A stretch of 36,470 bases of DNA from Bacillota bacterium (lineage in GTDB: Bacteria; Bacillota; Clostridia; Peptostreptococcales; Anaerovoracaceae): the NCBI GenBank assembly GCA_017472365.1, contig JAFUQN010000029.1, positions 1 to 36,470 of the forward strand, read 5' to 3'. This document shows positions 17,618 to 26,014 of this stretch, piece after piece. The number at the start of each line of letters is the position of its first letter. The stretch's first letter is position 1. Under the pieces are notes generated by a model. The model did no database searches. It saw nothing but the letters and a program-made list of their open reading frames with translations, and had not been told where the DNA came from. Made by a program: the position numbers and the translations under genes.

Positions 17618-18364
17618 ATGATTATTCTGAAATCACAGGATGAGATTGAAATCATGAAAGAGGCTGCAGCAGTCACCCGCCAGATCCTGTTGGATCTGCC
17701 CAAGGTGATCCGCGCAGGGATCTCCACCGCAGACATCGATAAGTTTGTGGAAGATGAGATCCGTAAGAGCGGACAGCTGCCTGCATTTAAGGGCTACGGC
17801 GGGTTCCCCGCCTGCGCCTGCGTCTCCGTCAACAATGAAGTTGTTCACGGAATCCCCTCGAAGAAGAAGATTCTGAGAGATGGCGATATCGTCAGCGTGG
17901 ATTTGGGAACGATTTGGAAAGAGTACTACAGCGATGCGGCTCGTACGTATCCGGTAGGACAGATCTCGGATGAGGCAGCACGCCTGATCCGGGTGACGGA
18001 AGAAAGCTTCTTTGAAGGATTGAAATTTTGCAGACCGGGTTATCGGCTCTCCGATGTCTCCCATGCGATTCAAGCGCATGCAGAGTCTGCCGGATTTTCA
18101 GTAGTAAGAGATTTCGTCGGTCACGGCATCGGCCGGAACATGCACGAAGATCCTCAGGTCCCCAATTATGGCAGACCGGGCAGAGGACCAAGACTGGTTC
18201 CGGGGATGGTATTAGCCATCGAGCCCATGATCAACGCGGGGGATTACGACGTGGAAGTCATGTCCAACAATTGGACAGTGGAAACCATCGACGGCTCCCT
18301 GTCTGCCCACTATGAAAATACGGTCGTGATTACAGAGGGAGAACCTCTGCTGCTGACTCTCTAG
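17618..18364 (+). CDS. map: Methionine aminopeptidase, type I
   Basis: 248 residues, usual length. The five metal ligands of the pita-bread fold are visible: two Asp in VSVDLGTIWKEYYSDAARTY, His in VGHGIGRNMHEDP, Glu in AIEPMI, and Glu in YENTVVIT. It removes the initiator Met from new proteins. It begins three bases after the adk stop. Codon choice is less biased than in the ribosomal genes. The L14e-like KOW-domain gene that often follows map in Firmicutes is absent. Confidence 0.97.
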   Translation: MIILKSQDEIEIMKEAAAVTRQILLDLPKVIRAGISTADIDKFVEDEIRKSGQLPAFKGYGGFPACACVSVNNEVVHGIPSKKKILRDGDIVSVDLGTIWKEYYSDAARTYPVGQISDEAARLIRVTEESFFEGLKFCRPGYRLSDVSHAIQAHAESAGFSVVRDFVGHGIGRNMHEDPQVPNYGRPGRGPRLVPGMVLAIEPMINAGDYDVEVMSNNWTVETIDGSLSAHYENTVVITEGEPLLLTL

Positions 18365-18421
18365 TCGGCCGCAGCGGAGACTAAGGTAATGGACCGGGCA
18401 AAATAACTAGGAGGTCAACTT

Positions 18422-18640
18422 ATGGCAAAGAAAGATGTCATAGAAGTATTTGGCACCGTGGTCGAAGCACAGCCCAACGCCATGTTCAAGGTTCGCCTGG
18501 AAAACGGCTTTGAAGTGCAAGCCCACATTTCCGGTAAAATAAGAATGAACTTCATTAAGATCATCCCTGGTGACAGAGTAAAGGTAGAATTGACTCCATA
18601 CGATCTGTCCCGTGGACGTATCACGTGGAGAGATAAGTAG
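18422..18640 (+). CDS. infA: Translation initiation factor IF-1
   Basis: 72 residues, exact family length, an S1/OB-fold protein: [60 protein letters not shown]-1 occupies the A site of the 30S subunit during initiation. TAGGAGG lies 8-9 bases before the ATG. Confidence 0.98.
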   Translation: MAKKDVIEVFGTVVEAQPNAMFKVRLENGFEVQAHISGKIRMNFIKIIPGDRVKVELTPYDLSRGRITWRDK

Positions 18641-18675
18641 TTAATAGATAAGACGCATATTAGGAGGTTTGAACG

Positions 18676-18789
18676 ATGAAAGTTAGAGCATCCGTAAAGC
18701 CCATCTGCGAAAAGTGCAAGGTAATCAAGAGAAACGGTAAGGTTATGGTTATCTGCGAAAACCCCAAGCACAAGCAGACTCAGGGTTAA
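18676..18789 (+). CDS. rpmJ: 50S ribosomal protein L36, zinc type
   Basis: 37 residues, starting [20 protein letters not shown]. Cys11, Cys14, Cys27 and His32 make the zinc ribbon of the C+ form. The gene is 35 bases after infA with TAGGAGG before the ATG. It is the usual infA-rpmJ-rpsM order. Confidence 0.97.
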   Translation: MKVRASVKPICEKCKVIKRNGKVMVICENPKHKQTQG

Positions 18790-18805
18790 TCAAACGCGCT
18801 AGACA

Positions 18806-18866
18806 GACCAAAAAAGGAGCGGCTGTGCTTCCCCGCCGGGAGGCGGCGGAGCATCCTGATGCGGTC
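18806..18866 (+). promoter_or_regulatory. Structured leader before rpsM
   Basis: The 119-base gap between rpmJ and rpsM holds a strong hairpin (18826-18853): TGCTTCCCCGCC pairs with GGCGGCGGAGCA across a GGGA loop with one C-C mismatch and one G-U. GACC (18806-18809) and GGTC (18863-18866) can close a larger domain. A competing GCATC/GATGC pairing (18851-18862) overlaps it. In E. coli S4 binds the leader at this same place to repress the alpha operon; S4 is also encoded in this operon here. The link is inference. Confidence 0.45.
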
Positions 18867-18908
18867 TCATATAAGATAGCATTCAGAAGTTAATAGGAGG
18901 AAAGAAAT

Positions 18909-19280
18909 ATGGCTCGTATAGCCGGTGTCGACTTACCGAGAGACAAAAGAGTAGAAATCGGACTCACCTATATTTATGGTATCGGTAGACCTACTGCTGC
19001 TAAAATTTTGGAACAGGCTGGCATCAATCCGGACACCAGAATCAAGGATCTGTCCGAAGATGAAGTCGGTGCAATCAGAAAGATCATCGATTCCGAATAC
19101 ACTGTAGAAGGTGACCTGAGAAGAGAAGTTTCTCTGAACATCAAGAGACTGATGGAAATCGGTTGCTACAGAGGAATCAGACATAGAAGAGGTCTGCCCG
19201 TTAGAGGTCAGAAGACCAAGACCAATGCTAGAACTCGCAAGGGTCCGAAGAAGACCGTAGGCAGAAAGAAGAAGAAGTAA
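18909..19280 (+). CDS. rpsM: 30S ribosomal protein S13
   Basis: 123 residues, starting [20 protein letters not shown], with the conserved [20 protein letters not shown] segment and a basic lysine-rich tail that contacts P-site tRNA. S13 forms intersubunit bridges from the 30S head. AGGAGG precedes the ATG. First gene of the alpha part proper, after a structured gap. Confidence 0.98.
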   Translation: MARIAGVDLPRDKRVEIGLTYIYGIGRPTAAKILEQAGINPDTRIKDLSEDEVGAIRKIIDSEYTVEGDLRREVSLNIKRLMEIGCYRGIRHRRGLPVRGQKTKTNARTRKGPKKTVGRKKKK

Positions 19281-19295
19281 GGAGGTAGACGTAAA

Positions 19296-19694
19296 ATGGC
19301 AAAAGCTGTGAAGAAGCAAGTTCGCAAAAAGAAGAGAGAACGTAAAAATATTGAACGCGGCCAGGCTCATATCCAGTCCACCTTCAATAACACCCTGGTA
19401 ACCCTGACTGACCTGAACGGTAATGCACTGTCCTGGTCTTCCGCAGGTTCCCTGGGATTCAAGGGCTCCAGAAAGTCCACTCCGTTTGCTGCTCAGATGG
19501 CTGCAGAAACTGCTGCTAAGGGTGCAATGGAACACGGTCTGAAGACCGTAGAAGTATACGTTAAGGGTCCTGGTTCCGGTCGTGAATCCGCAATCAGAGC
19601 TCTGCAGGCTGCTGGTCTGGAAATCACCATGATCAAGGATATCACTCCGATTCCTCACAATGGTTGCAGACCCCCGAAGAGAAGAAGAGTTTAG
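19296..19694 (+). CDS. rpsK: 30S ribosomal protein S11
   Basis: 132 residues with [20 protein letters not shown], the conserved [20 protein letters not shown] and the C-terminal [13 protein letters not shown]11 lies on the platform near the E site. AAGGAGG lies 10 bases before the ATG, overlapping the rpsM stop region. Confidence 0.98.
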   Translation: MAKAVKKQVRKKKRERKNIERGQAHIQSTFNNTLVTLTDLNGNALSWSSAGSLGFKGSRKSTPFAAQMAAETAAKGAMEHGLKTVEVYVKGPGSGRESAIRALQAAGLEITMIKDITPIPHNGCRPPKRRRV

Positions 19695-19712
19695 TACAGG
19701 AGGTGTAGTAAT

Positions 19713-20333
19713 ATGGCAAGATATACAGGTCCTTCCTGCAAACTGTGCAGAAGAGAAGGCCAGAAGATGTTCTTAAAGGGCGAAAGATGCTATAGCTCCA
19801 AGTGCGCTCTGGAAAGAAGAGCTTACGCTCCCGGTCAGCACGGTCAGGACAGAAAGAAGCTGTCCAACTACGGCCTGCAGCTGAGAGAAAAGCAGAAGGC
19901 AAAGCGTTTCTATGGTATGCTGGAAAGCCAGTTCAGAACCTGCTTCGAAAAGGCTTCCCACAAGCCCGGTAAGGCTGGTGAAAACCTGCTGATCGCTCTG
20001 GAAACCAGAATGGACAACGTTGTGTTCAGAATGGGATTTGCTGCTTCCAGAAAGGAAGCTAGACAGTTAGTACGTCACGGCCACTTCACCGTAAATGGCA
20101 AGAAGGCTAACATTCCGTCCATGGAACTGAAGGCTGGCGATGTAGTTAAGGTAAAGGAAAAGAGCTGTTCTTCTCCGAAGTTCAAGGAAATCAGAGAAAT
20201 GACTATCAGCACTCCTTCCTGGATCACTGTAGATGCTGACAAGCTGGAAGGTAAGATTCTGGCTCTGCCGCAGAGACAGGATATCGATACTCCGATCGCA
20301 GAACACCTGATCGTCGAACTGTACTCCAAGTAA
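19713..20333 (+). CDS. rpsD: 30S ribosomal protein S4, zinc-binding form
   Basis: 206 residues. The N-terminal region carries four cysteines (CKLCRREGQ and CYSSKC), the zinc-binding C+ form, followed by the S4 RNA-binding domain ([35 protein letters not shown]). S4 starts 30S assembly and helps set decoding accuracy. The gene lies between rpsK and rpoA as in many Clostridia; in Bacillus subtilis it is elsewhere and autoregulated. GGAGG precedes the ATG. Confidence 0.98.
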   Translation: MARYTGPSCKLCRREGQKMFLKGERCYSSKCALERRAYAPGQHGQDRKKLSNYGLQLREKQKAKRFYGMLESQFRTCFEKASHKPGKAGENLLIALETRMDNVVFRMGFAASRKEARQLVRHGHFTVNGKKANIPSMELKAGDVVKVKEKSCSSPKFKEIREMTISTPSWITVDADKLEGKILALPQRQDIDTPIAEHLIVELYSK

Positions 20334-20375
20334 TCGTTGACCCTATCATTTGTTGAACGTAAAGGAGGGATTTGA

Positions 20376-21323
20376 GTGATCGAAATTGAAAAGCCGACCA
20401 TCGAATGTGTCTATTCCGATGAGGAAAAAAATTATGGTAAGTTTATCGTAGAACCGCTGGAAAGAGGCTATGGTACTACTCTGGGCAACAGCTTAAGACG
20501 TATTCTTCTGTCCTCTCTGCCTGGTGCTGCTGTTACTTCCGTAAAGATCGATGGTATTCTCCATGAATTTTCCACAATTCCCGGAGTTAAGGAAGATGTA
20601 ACAGAAATCATCTTAAACCTGAAGAAGCTTGCGGTTCGCCTCAACAACGAAAGTACTAAGAGAGTTATTATCAACGCTGTAGGTCCTAAGGAAGTTACAG
20701 CTGCTGATATTATCGCCGATAGTGATTTGGAAATTTTCAACCCGGAACTGCACATTGCAACTCTGGAAGAAAACGCAACTCTGGTAATGGAAATCAACAT
20801 TGCCAGAGGCAGAGGATATGTGCCCGCGGATCAGAATAAGACGGAAAACATGCCTATGGCTGTAATTCCCATCGACTCCATCTATACGCCGGTACGCAAG
20901 GTGAACTTCACCGTAGAAAACACCCGTGTAGGTCAGGTAACCGACTATGACAGACTGATTCTTGAAATCTGGACAGACGGTTCCATCGCACCGGATGAAG
21001 GCGTATCCATCGGCGCAAAGATCATGCAGGAACACCTGAAGCTGTTTATCGATCTGACTGACAGCATGGATTCCGTAGAAATCATGGTCGAAAAGGAAGA
21101 AGATCAGAAGGAAAAGGCTCTGGAAATGACCATTGAAGAGCTGGAACTGTCCGTTCGTTCCTTCAACTGCCTGAAGAGAGCAGCGATCAATACCGTTGAA
21201 GAACTGACCCACAAGACAGAGGACGACATGATGAAGGTTCGTAACCTTGGTAAGAAGTCCCTGGATGAAGTAAAGCACAAACTGGAAGAACTGGGCCTCG
21301 GTTTAAAGCCCAGTGATGAATAA
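20376..21323 (+). CDS. rpoA: RNA polymerase alpha subunit
   Basis: 315 residues. The N-terminal dimerisation domain has [20 protein letters not shown] and the C-terminal domain (about residues 248-312) has [19 protein letters not shown] and [20 protein letters not shown] for UP-element and activator contact. The start codon is GTG at 20376, 8 bases after AAAGGAGGG; no in-frame ATG is near, and the family begins at this point. Confidence 0.98.
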   Translation: MIEIEKPTIECVYSDEEKNYGKFIVEPLERGYGTTLGNSLRRILLSSLPGAAVTSVKIDGILHEFSTIPGVKEDVTEIILNLKKLAVRLNNESTKRVIINAVGPKEVTAADIIADSDLEIFNPELHIATLEENATLVMEINIARGRGYVPADQNKTENMPMAVIPIDSIYTPVRKVNFTVENTRVGQVTDYDRLILEIWTDGSIAPDEGVSIGAKIMQEHLKLFIDLTDSMDSVEIMVEKEEDQKEKALEMTIEELELSVRSFNCLKRAAINTVEELTHKTEDDMMKVRNLGKKSLDEVKHKLEELGLGLKPSDE

Positions 21324-21344
21324 CGATAGAAAGGAGATTCTCCA

Positions 21345-21686
21345 ATGCCCGGCTATAGAAAGTTAGGCAGACCTACTGCCCACAGAAAGCTGATGCTGAG
21401 AAATCTCGTAACCGACCTGTTCAGAGAAGGAAGAATTTCCACCACTGATACCAGAGCAAAGGAAACGAGAAGAGAAGCTGAAAAACTGATTACCTTAGCA
21501 AAGCGCGGCGACCTGCACGCAAGAAGACAGGTCCTGGCTTATGTTATGGACGAAGACGTTGTAACCAAGCTGTTCGATGAAATCGCACCGAAGTATGCTG
21601 AACGCAACGGCGGATACACCAGAATCCTGAAGTTAGGTCCCCGCAGAGGCGACTGCGCTGAAATGGTATTCCTGGAACTGGTATAA
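21345..21686 (+). CDS. rplQ: 50S ribosomal protein L17
   Basis: 113 residues, short bacterial form, starting [20 protein letters not shown], with [19 protein letters not shown] and the final [21 protein letters not shown]17 sits near the exit tunnel. It ends the cluster: a terminator follows, and the ecfA/ecfT/truA/rplM/rpsI genes common after rplQ in Firmicutes are absent. Confidence 0.98.
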   Translation: MPGYRKLGRPTAHRKLMLRNLVTDLFREGRISTTDTRAKETRREAEKLITLAKRGDLHARRQVLAYVMDEDVVTKLFDEIAPKYAERNGGYTRILKLGPRRGDCAEMVFLELV

Positions 21687-21707
21687 TCTAGTTTACAAGT
21701 AATGAAT

Positions 21708-21748
21708 AGCGCAATTGCAGTTCACCTGCGGTTGCGCTGTTTTATTTT
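21708..21748 (+). terminator. Terminator at the end of the ribosomal cluster
   Basis: A 13-bp stem, AGCGCAATTGCAG (21708-21720) with CTGCGGTTGCGCT (21726-21738, two G-U pairs), five-base loop, and a T-rich tail GTTTTATTTT. It ends only about 12 bases before the next start codon. Confidence 0.88.
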
Positions 21749-21759
21749 AAGAGGACATC

Positions 21760-22317
21760 ATGAGCGAAACACATGAATTTTATAATCCCGACGAACAAAG
21801 GGTCTATGACCTGCTGGAAGAAATGGAGATTCCCTACCAGGTGAGACACCATGTGGCAGTATTCACAACAGAGGATGCTAAAATCCATAGAACCGATTTT
21901 CCGGGGATCAAAATGAAGAATCTGTTCGTTAAGGATCGTACCAATGAAATCTATTACCTGGTGGTGCTGTGTGAAGACCGTCGGCTGAATTTCAATGAAT
22001 TGAAACGGCTGACCGGTGGGAAGAAAGCGAACTTCACAACACCGGAAGAACTGGACCATTATCTGGGTCTGATTCCGGGATCGGTCACACCCTTCGGTCT
22101 GATCCATGAAAACGCAAAAGATGTAGTTTTGGTTCTGGATCACAAGATCGTATCCAGTCCGGATGATCAGCAGATCAATTTCCACCCCTGCGTCAATACA
22201 GCAACCATCGCCCTGTCCATCGGAGATTTTAAACGCGTAATTACACGGTTTGGAAACCGTGTGGTGGAAGAACAATTCGAAGGACAGCTGGACAAAGTAG
22301 GGCCTGCCGGAGAATAA
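21760..22317 (+). CDS. Prolyl-tRNA editing-type deacylase (YbaK/ProX family)
   Basis: 185 residues of the YbaK/aminoacyl-tRNA-associated domain (PF04073). Conserved features are VAVFTTEDA, GIKMKNLFVKDR, LTGGKKANFTTPEEL and GSVTPFGL. Free-standing members hydrolyse Ala-tRNA(Pro) (PrdX/ProX group) or Cys-tRNA(Pro) (YbaK), clearing misacylated tRNA. The N-terminal YNPDEQRVYDLLEEMEIPYQ and length favour the PrdX/ProX subgroup, but the exact substrate is inferred. GAGG precedes the ATG. The terminator of the ribosomal cluster is immediately upstream, so its expression depends on readthrough or a promoter inside rplQ; TATAAT at 21682-21687 is a weak candidate. Confidence 0.85.
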   Translation: MSETHEFYNPDEQRVYDLLEEMEIPYQVRHHVAVFTTEDAKIHRTDFPGIKMKNLFVKDRTNEIYYLVVLCEDRRLNFNELKRLTGGKKANFTTPEELDHYLGLIPGSVTPFGLIHENAKDVVLVLDHKIVSSPDDQQINFHPCVNTATIALSIGDFKRVITRFGNRVVEEQFEGQLDKVGPAGE

Positions 22318-22350
22318 AAGAAGTTCAAAGCCAATACAGCGCAACGTTTA

Positions 22351-22403
22351 CAAAAATTTTACGGAAAAAAGGGGTAGGTAAAATTTTTGCTTTATGAGAT
22401 AAT
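22351..22403 (+). promoter_or_regulatory. Inverted repeat and extended -10 promoter before the HD gene
   Basis: A perfect 12-bp inverted repeat, CAAAAATTTTAC (22351-22362) and GTAAAATTTTTG (22378-22389), 15 bases apart, is followed by TGAGATAAT (22395-22403), an extended -10 motif. The repeat covers the -35 region, which has no good TTGACA match. No T-run follows directly, so an operator is as likely as a terminator of the preceding gene. Confidence 0.45.
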
Positions 22404-22449
22404 GGGTATGTAAAAAGAGAAGAATGAGAGTTATGAAAGGAGGGTTCCT

Positions 22450-23112
22450 TTGAGAATTACCATTGAAGACATTAGAAACAACGAGGCAATTTCCACATAC
22501 ATCCGTAAGGCGGATGAATCGCTGATCGCCATGGGTTTTACGGAACATAGTTTTGCACACGTAGGAAAGGTTGCCCATGATGCGAAGGAAATATTAGAAA
22601 CGCTGGGATATCCGCAGCGACAGGCGGAGCTGGCGGAGATTGCCGGATATTTACACGATATCGGAAACGTAATCAACCGGATCGATCACGCGCAGAGCGG
22701 CGCCGTTATGGCGTTCCGTATTCTGGACAAGATGGGCGCGGATGCGGAAGATATTGCTACTATCGTTACAGCCATTGGAAATCACGACGAAAAAACGGCG
22801 TATCCGGTGAACCCTGTGGCGGCTGCACTGATTCTGGCGGACAAATGCGATGTACGCGATACCCGTGTCAGAAATAAGGATCACATTACCTTCGATATTC
22901 ACGACCGCGTAAATTATTCCGTAAAGCAGTCCAAGATCCTGATCCGTCTGGAAGAAAAAGAAATCGAACTGCGCCTGCGCATCGATACCACAATCTGTGC
23001 TGTCATGGATTATTTTGAAATTTTCCTGACACGTATGATCCTTTGTAAAAAGGCTGCGGAGAAGCTGGAACTGAAATTTGTCCTGCGAATCAACGGACAA
23101 AAATTGATGTAA
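22450..23112 (+). CDS. HD-domain phosphohydrolase of unknown substrate
   Basis: 220 residues. An HD metal site is visible: His in FAHVGKVAHD (about residue 36), the His-Asp pair in AGYLHDIGN (about 68-69) and a later Asp in ILADKCDVRD. HD proteins hydrolyse phosphate esters or nucleotides with divalent metals. The C-terminal 70 residues (RVNYSVKQSK onward) form a mixed strand/helix region seen in clostridial homologues of unknown role. The start is a TTG at 22450, five bases after AAAGGAGGG; no in-frame ATG fits. A strong terminator follows, so it is transcribed alone. Confidence 0.8.
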   Translation: MRITIEDIRNNEAISTYIRKADESLIAMGFTEHSFAHVGKVAHDAKEILETLGYPQRQAELAEIAGYLHDIGNVINRIDHAQSGAVMAFRILDKMGADAEDIATIVTAIGNHDEKTAYPVNPVAAALILADKCDVRDTRVRNKDHITFDIHDRVNYSVKQSKILIRLEEKEIELRLRIDTTICAVMDYFEIFLTRMILCKKAAEKLELKFVLRINGQKLM

Positions 23113-23117
23113 AACAA

Positions 23118-23150
23118 AACGAGAGCATCGGAAGAACCGATGCTCTTTTT
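23118..23150 (+). terminator. Rho-independent terminator after the HD gene
   Basis: GAGCATCGG (23123-23131) pairs perfectly with CCGATGCTC (23137-23145), loop AAGAA, then TTTTT. Flanking A and T runs extend the stem. Confidence 0.93.
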
Positions 23151-23158
23151 CATTGGGA

Positions 23159-23187
23159 TTGACAACGAAGGTTTATCGTGATAAACT
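23159..23187 (+). promoter_or_regulatory. Promoter of the blaI-like operon
   Basis: A consensus TTGACA at 23159-23164, 17-bp spacer, and TAAACT at 23182-23187. The first operator copy overlaps the spacer and -10, so bound repressor would block polymerase. Confidence 0.75.
23170..23187 (+). promoter_or_regulatory. Operator copy 1 for the BlaI-type repressor
   Basis: GGTTTATC-GT-GATAAACT, an 18-bp dyad lying on the promoter spacer and -10. It matches copy 2 in all but the last base of the palindrome and the direction of the two central bases. BlaI/MecI proteins bind such dyads as dimers; binding here is inference. Confidence 0.75.
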
Positions 23188-23200
23188 TCAAGAAAAGAAA

Positions 23201-23218
23201 GGTTTATCACGATAAACC
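23201..23218 (+). promoter_or_regulatory. Operator copy 2 for the BlaI-type repressor
   Basis: GGTTTATC-AC-GATAAACC, a perfect 18-bp dyad centred 31 bp (about three helical turns) from copy 1, between the promoter and the blaI-like ribosome binding site. Confidence 0.75.
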
Positions 23219-23245
23219 TTCTCGTTCATAAGGGGGGTTAACAAT

Positions 23246-23617
23246 ATGAGTGAAGCAAAGAACGGATTTGAACTGCATCAGGCAGAATATCGTTTCATGG
23301 AAGTGATTTGGGACAACGAGCCGGTCAATTACACCGCACTGGTGAAGCTCTGTGAAGAACAACTGGGGTGGAAAAAGTCCACCACATATACGGTTCTGAG
23401 AAAAATGTGTCAGAGAGGGATCGTTTGTAATGAAGATGCAACGGTGACAGCGATTGCAAAACGGGAACAAGTGCAGCAATATGAAAGCCAGCAGGTGGTA
23501 GAACGCAGTTTCGGCGGTTCACTTCCGGCTTTCGTCAATGCATTTTTGTCGGAGAAAAAGCTGACCCGTGAAGAAGCGGAACAGCTGAAGAAATTGATTG
23601 AGGAGGCCAGCCGATGA
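23246..23617 (+). CDS. BlaI/MecI/CopY-family transcriptional repressor
   Basis: 123 residues, typical of the family (PF03965). The winged-helix DNA-binding half is residues 8-75 (AEYRFMEVIWDNEPVNYTAL, WKKSTTYTVLRKMCQRGIV), the dimerising half the rest. FVNAFLSEKKL near residue 97 aligns with the region where BlaI is cut (Asn-Phe) by activated BlaR1. Such repressors shut off their operon until the membrane protease partner signals. The gene overlaps the M56 protease gene by four bases (ATGA), and two matching dyads lie upstream, so autoregulation is likely. No beta-lactamase gene is present, so the signal need not be a beta-lactam. Confidence 0.92.
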   Translation: MSEAKNGFELHQAEYRFMEVIWDNEPVNYTALVKLCEEQLGWKKSTTYTVLRKMCQRGIVCNEDATVTAIAKREQVQQYESQQVVERSFGGSLPAFVNAFLSEKKLTREEAEQLKKLIEEASR

Positions 23618-25995
23618 CAGATATTATCACGGGAGATCGCCTCATTTTGGCGATCGGAAATATGAGTTTTAACGGAATGATGATCATTTTAGGAATCCTG
23701 GCGTTGCGTTGGATCATGATTAAAACATTTCCGGACCTTCCGCGAAAGTATATCGTATGTTTGTGGGCCATTCCTTTCTTTCGGCTTTTGTGTCCCCTCG
23801 ACCTGAGCCACTGGCTGGGACGATTCAGTCTCCTGCCTTGGAACGGGACGCCTTTGGAAGTGGTCAACGGCCGGGGAATGGAAAATGCGCTGTATCCCGG
23901 TGTACATCCGCAGATCGATACCGGGTTCATTCCGGTGGACCAGTGGATGAACGAAACCATGGTCAGTTCCATTCCTGAACCGGTGGAAGTGACCAGCATA
24001 GATCCTTTTCAGATCACACAGTATTTCCTGTTTCTGATCTGGCTCACCGGGGCAATCGCCCTGCTCCTGATCACTGTGTGGAGTTGGTGGAAACTGACCC
24101 GGTCGGTCAGCAACGCGACATTGTATCGCCGGGAAAGAGAGACGGACATGTTGGCGCCGGATCTTGTGACACAGATCCAGACTAGAAACATTAAAATCTA
24201 CGAGTCGGATCGTATCAGTACAGCTTTTGTGGTCGGGTGGATCCGTTATCGGATCTATCTCCCGGCGGGATTGACGGACGAAGAAGCGGACTGCGTACTG
24301 CTGCATGAACTGGCACATATCCGGCGGAATGATCCCTTCTGGAAGCTGGCCGCCTATATAGCGGTGATCCTTCACTGGTTCAATCCCATGGTGTGGGCTG
24401 CATATAAAACACTGATCCGCGATATCGAAATGGCGTGTGATGAAAAAGCGCTGAAAGATGCAGATCCCAGAAAATATACCAACGCGCTTTTGAAGCTTTC
24501 CATGAGAGGAAGTGGACTTTTGACGCCGCTGGCGTTCGGAGAGGGTCGCATCAAGGAACGCATCGTCAATGCATTGAATGTAAAGGAGCCGCGGAAAATC
24601 GTATGTGTTGCAGCGGTTGTGATTATTGCGATGGCGGCGGTTGCCTGCGCTTCAAACAAAAGCGGAGATTTGGAACGACCGTGGGATGATGCACAGGAAA
24701 GTTCCGCTATTGTGATTGACAGTACGTTGAATGAAACCGCACGGTTTACGGAAGAAGAACTGCACCTGGCGGTAGATGTACTGGAATACCGGACGGAGAA
24801 TAAAAAAGACCAGGACATGATGTTGGGACTGATTCAGATAATGGATTGGGGAGATGCTATTGAAATCAATAAAGTCAACTTCCAGACCAATGCTCGTCCC
24901 TATGAAATCCAACTTTGGTTCCAATTAAAAGAAGGAATCGATCCGAAACAAGCGGTGATCGATCAGGCAAAGATCGCAATGAACGGATGGCTGGTGTTAT
25001 CCCAGACAGAGGATATCGATGCAGTTGCGGTTACTGTAGCCATGGAAGAGGAAGAACCATACGCCTATTATCAAGTGATCTGTGAACGTGATACGATTGA
25101 GATCGTCAACGCAGAAGCGCTTTCGCATATCGTCAGCATTGCGCAAAATCCGCCGCTGCATGAAGGAAGTACTTTATACGCTGGCGAACCGACGCTGTGG
25201 GAACTGGGCGGCGATCCGGAAACACTGCTGCTTCTGATTCGCAGCCTCAATGTGGCCCGCGGAGTTCAGGAAGACGTTCTGTTCGGAAGTGCCAAGGATC
25301 CGGGCGTGGCCATGCTGTTGCCGAATCTTCCAGTACTTCCTGTGACGGATGAAGAGGGGAATATGAGCCACCTGGCCGTAGCTGCGACACAGCAGATGAT
25401 TACCTACATTGAAAACCTTCCCTATGAAATCGCGCAGCATGAACTGAGAGAACAGGGATTTGTAACAAGCTTGTTTGGGAATATCAGTGATAATCTGAAT
25501 CGGTGGAACTACTTTTTGGATCGGTATTGTGAAGGATTCCCTGAAGAGCCGGTGGGATATCCCAAATTTGATTCCAGTGGAACAGGGTTGGGATTTTCCA
25601 GAGAGGATTTCCTCTGGAGTGAGGAAGAAAACGGCGCCGAAAAAGGCGAAACGGTTGCCGCGGGAAAGCTGATACCCAACGGCGGAGGCCTGGGGGATGA
25701 CGTAATGTTATACGCTCAGGCAACAAAAGAAGGGGATTGGATTCTGCTTGGTATTTTAGCTTACGAAGACGGATTCGTTATGATCCGGGATATCAGCCGT
25801 GATGAATACCGGGATGTGAGGTCTGCGGAATATTCCGTTCGGATGTTCGATCATCTGGTATACAAAGAAGGAGAGCCGGCGGGAGATATCGTGGATTATA
25901 CGATCCTTCTGGCTGACCAGTCATCGGAAGAGTTTACATTTGAGACACTTCCCGAAATCCATTGGGAACTCTACTCGGGATACCGTCCGAAATAA
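23614..25995 (+). CDS. M56 membrane metalloprotease/sensor (BlaR1-like) with unrecognised outer domain
   Basis: 793 residues. The N-terminal part has about four membrane segments (near residues 6-32, 48-62, 130-155, 248-270) and the gluzincin site HELAH at residues 231-235 with a downstream EMACDE (Glu272), as in BlaR1/MecR1. A further membrane segment (about 329-347) is followed by about 445 residues predicted outside the cell. That part lacks the SxxK, SxN and KTG motifs of a penicillin-binding sensor and is not recognised. In BlaR1 systems, ligand binding outside activates the protease, which inactivates BlaI. Translation is coupled to the repressor by a four-base overlap. What is sensed is unknown. 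Confidence 0.85.
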   Translation: MTDIITGDRLILAIGNMSFNGMMIILGILALRWIMIKTFPDLPRKYIVCLWAIPFFRLLCPLDLSHWLGRFSLLPWNGTPLEVVNGRGMENALYPGVHPQIDTGFIPVDQWMNETMVSSIPEPVEVTSIDPFQITQYFLFLIWLTGAIALLLITVWSWWKLTRSVSNATLYRRERETDMLAPDLVTQIQTRNIKIYESDRISTAFVVGWIRYRIYLPAGLTDEEADCVLLHELAHIRRNDPFWKLAAYIAVILHWFNPMVWAAYKTLIRDIEMACDEKALKDADPRKYTNALLKLSMRGSGLLTPLAFGEGRIKERIVNALNVKEPRKIVCVAAVVIIAMAAVACASNKSGDLERPWDDAQESSAIVIDSTLNETARFTEEELHLAVDVLEYRTENKKDQDMMLGLIQIMDWGDAIEINKVNFQTNARPYEIQLWFQLKEGIDPKQAVIDQAKIAMNGWLVLSQTEDIDAVAVTVAMEEEEPYAYYQVICERDTIEIVNAEALSHIVSIAQNPPLHEGSTLYAGEPTLWELGGDPETLLLLIRSLNVARGVQEDVLFGSAKDPGVAMLLPNLPVLPVTDEEGNMSHLAVAATQQMITYIENLPYEIAQHELREQGFVTSLFGNISDNLNRWNYFLDRYCEGFPEEPVGYPKFDSSGTGLGFSREDFLWSEEENGAEKGETVAAGKLIPNGGGLGDDVMLYAQATKEGDWILLGILAYEDGFVMIRDISRDEYRDVRSAEYSVRMFDHLVYKEGEPAGDIVDYTILLADQSSEEFTFETLPEIHWELYSGYRPK

Positions 25996-26014
25996 GAGAT
26001 TGTAAGATTCGAAT

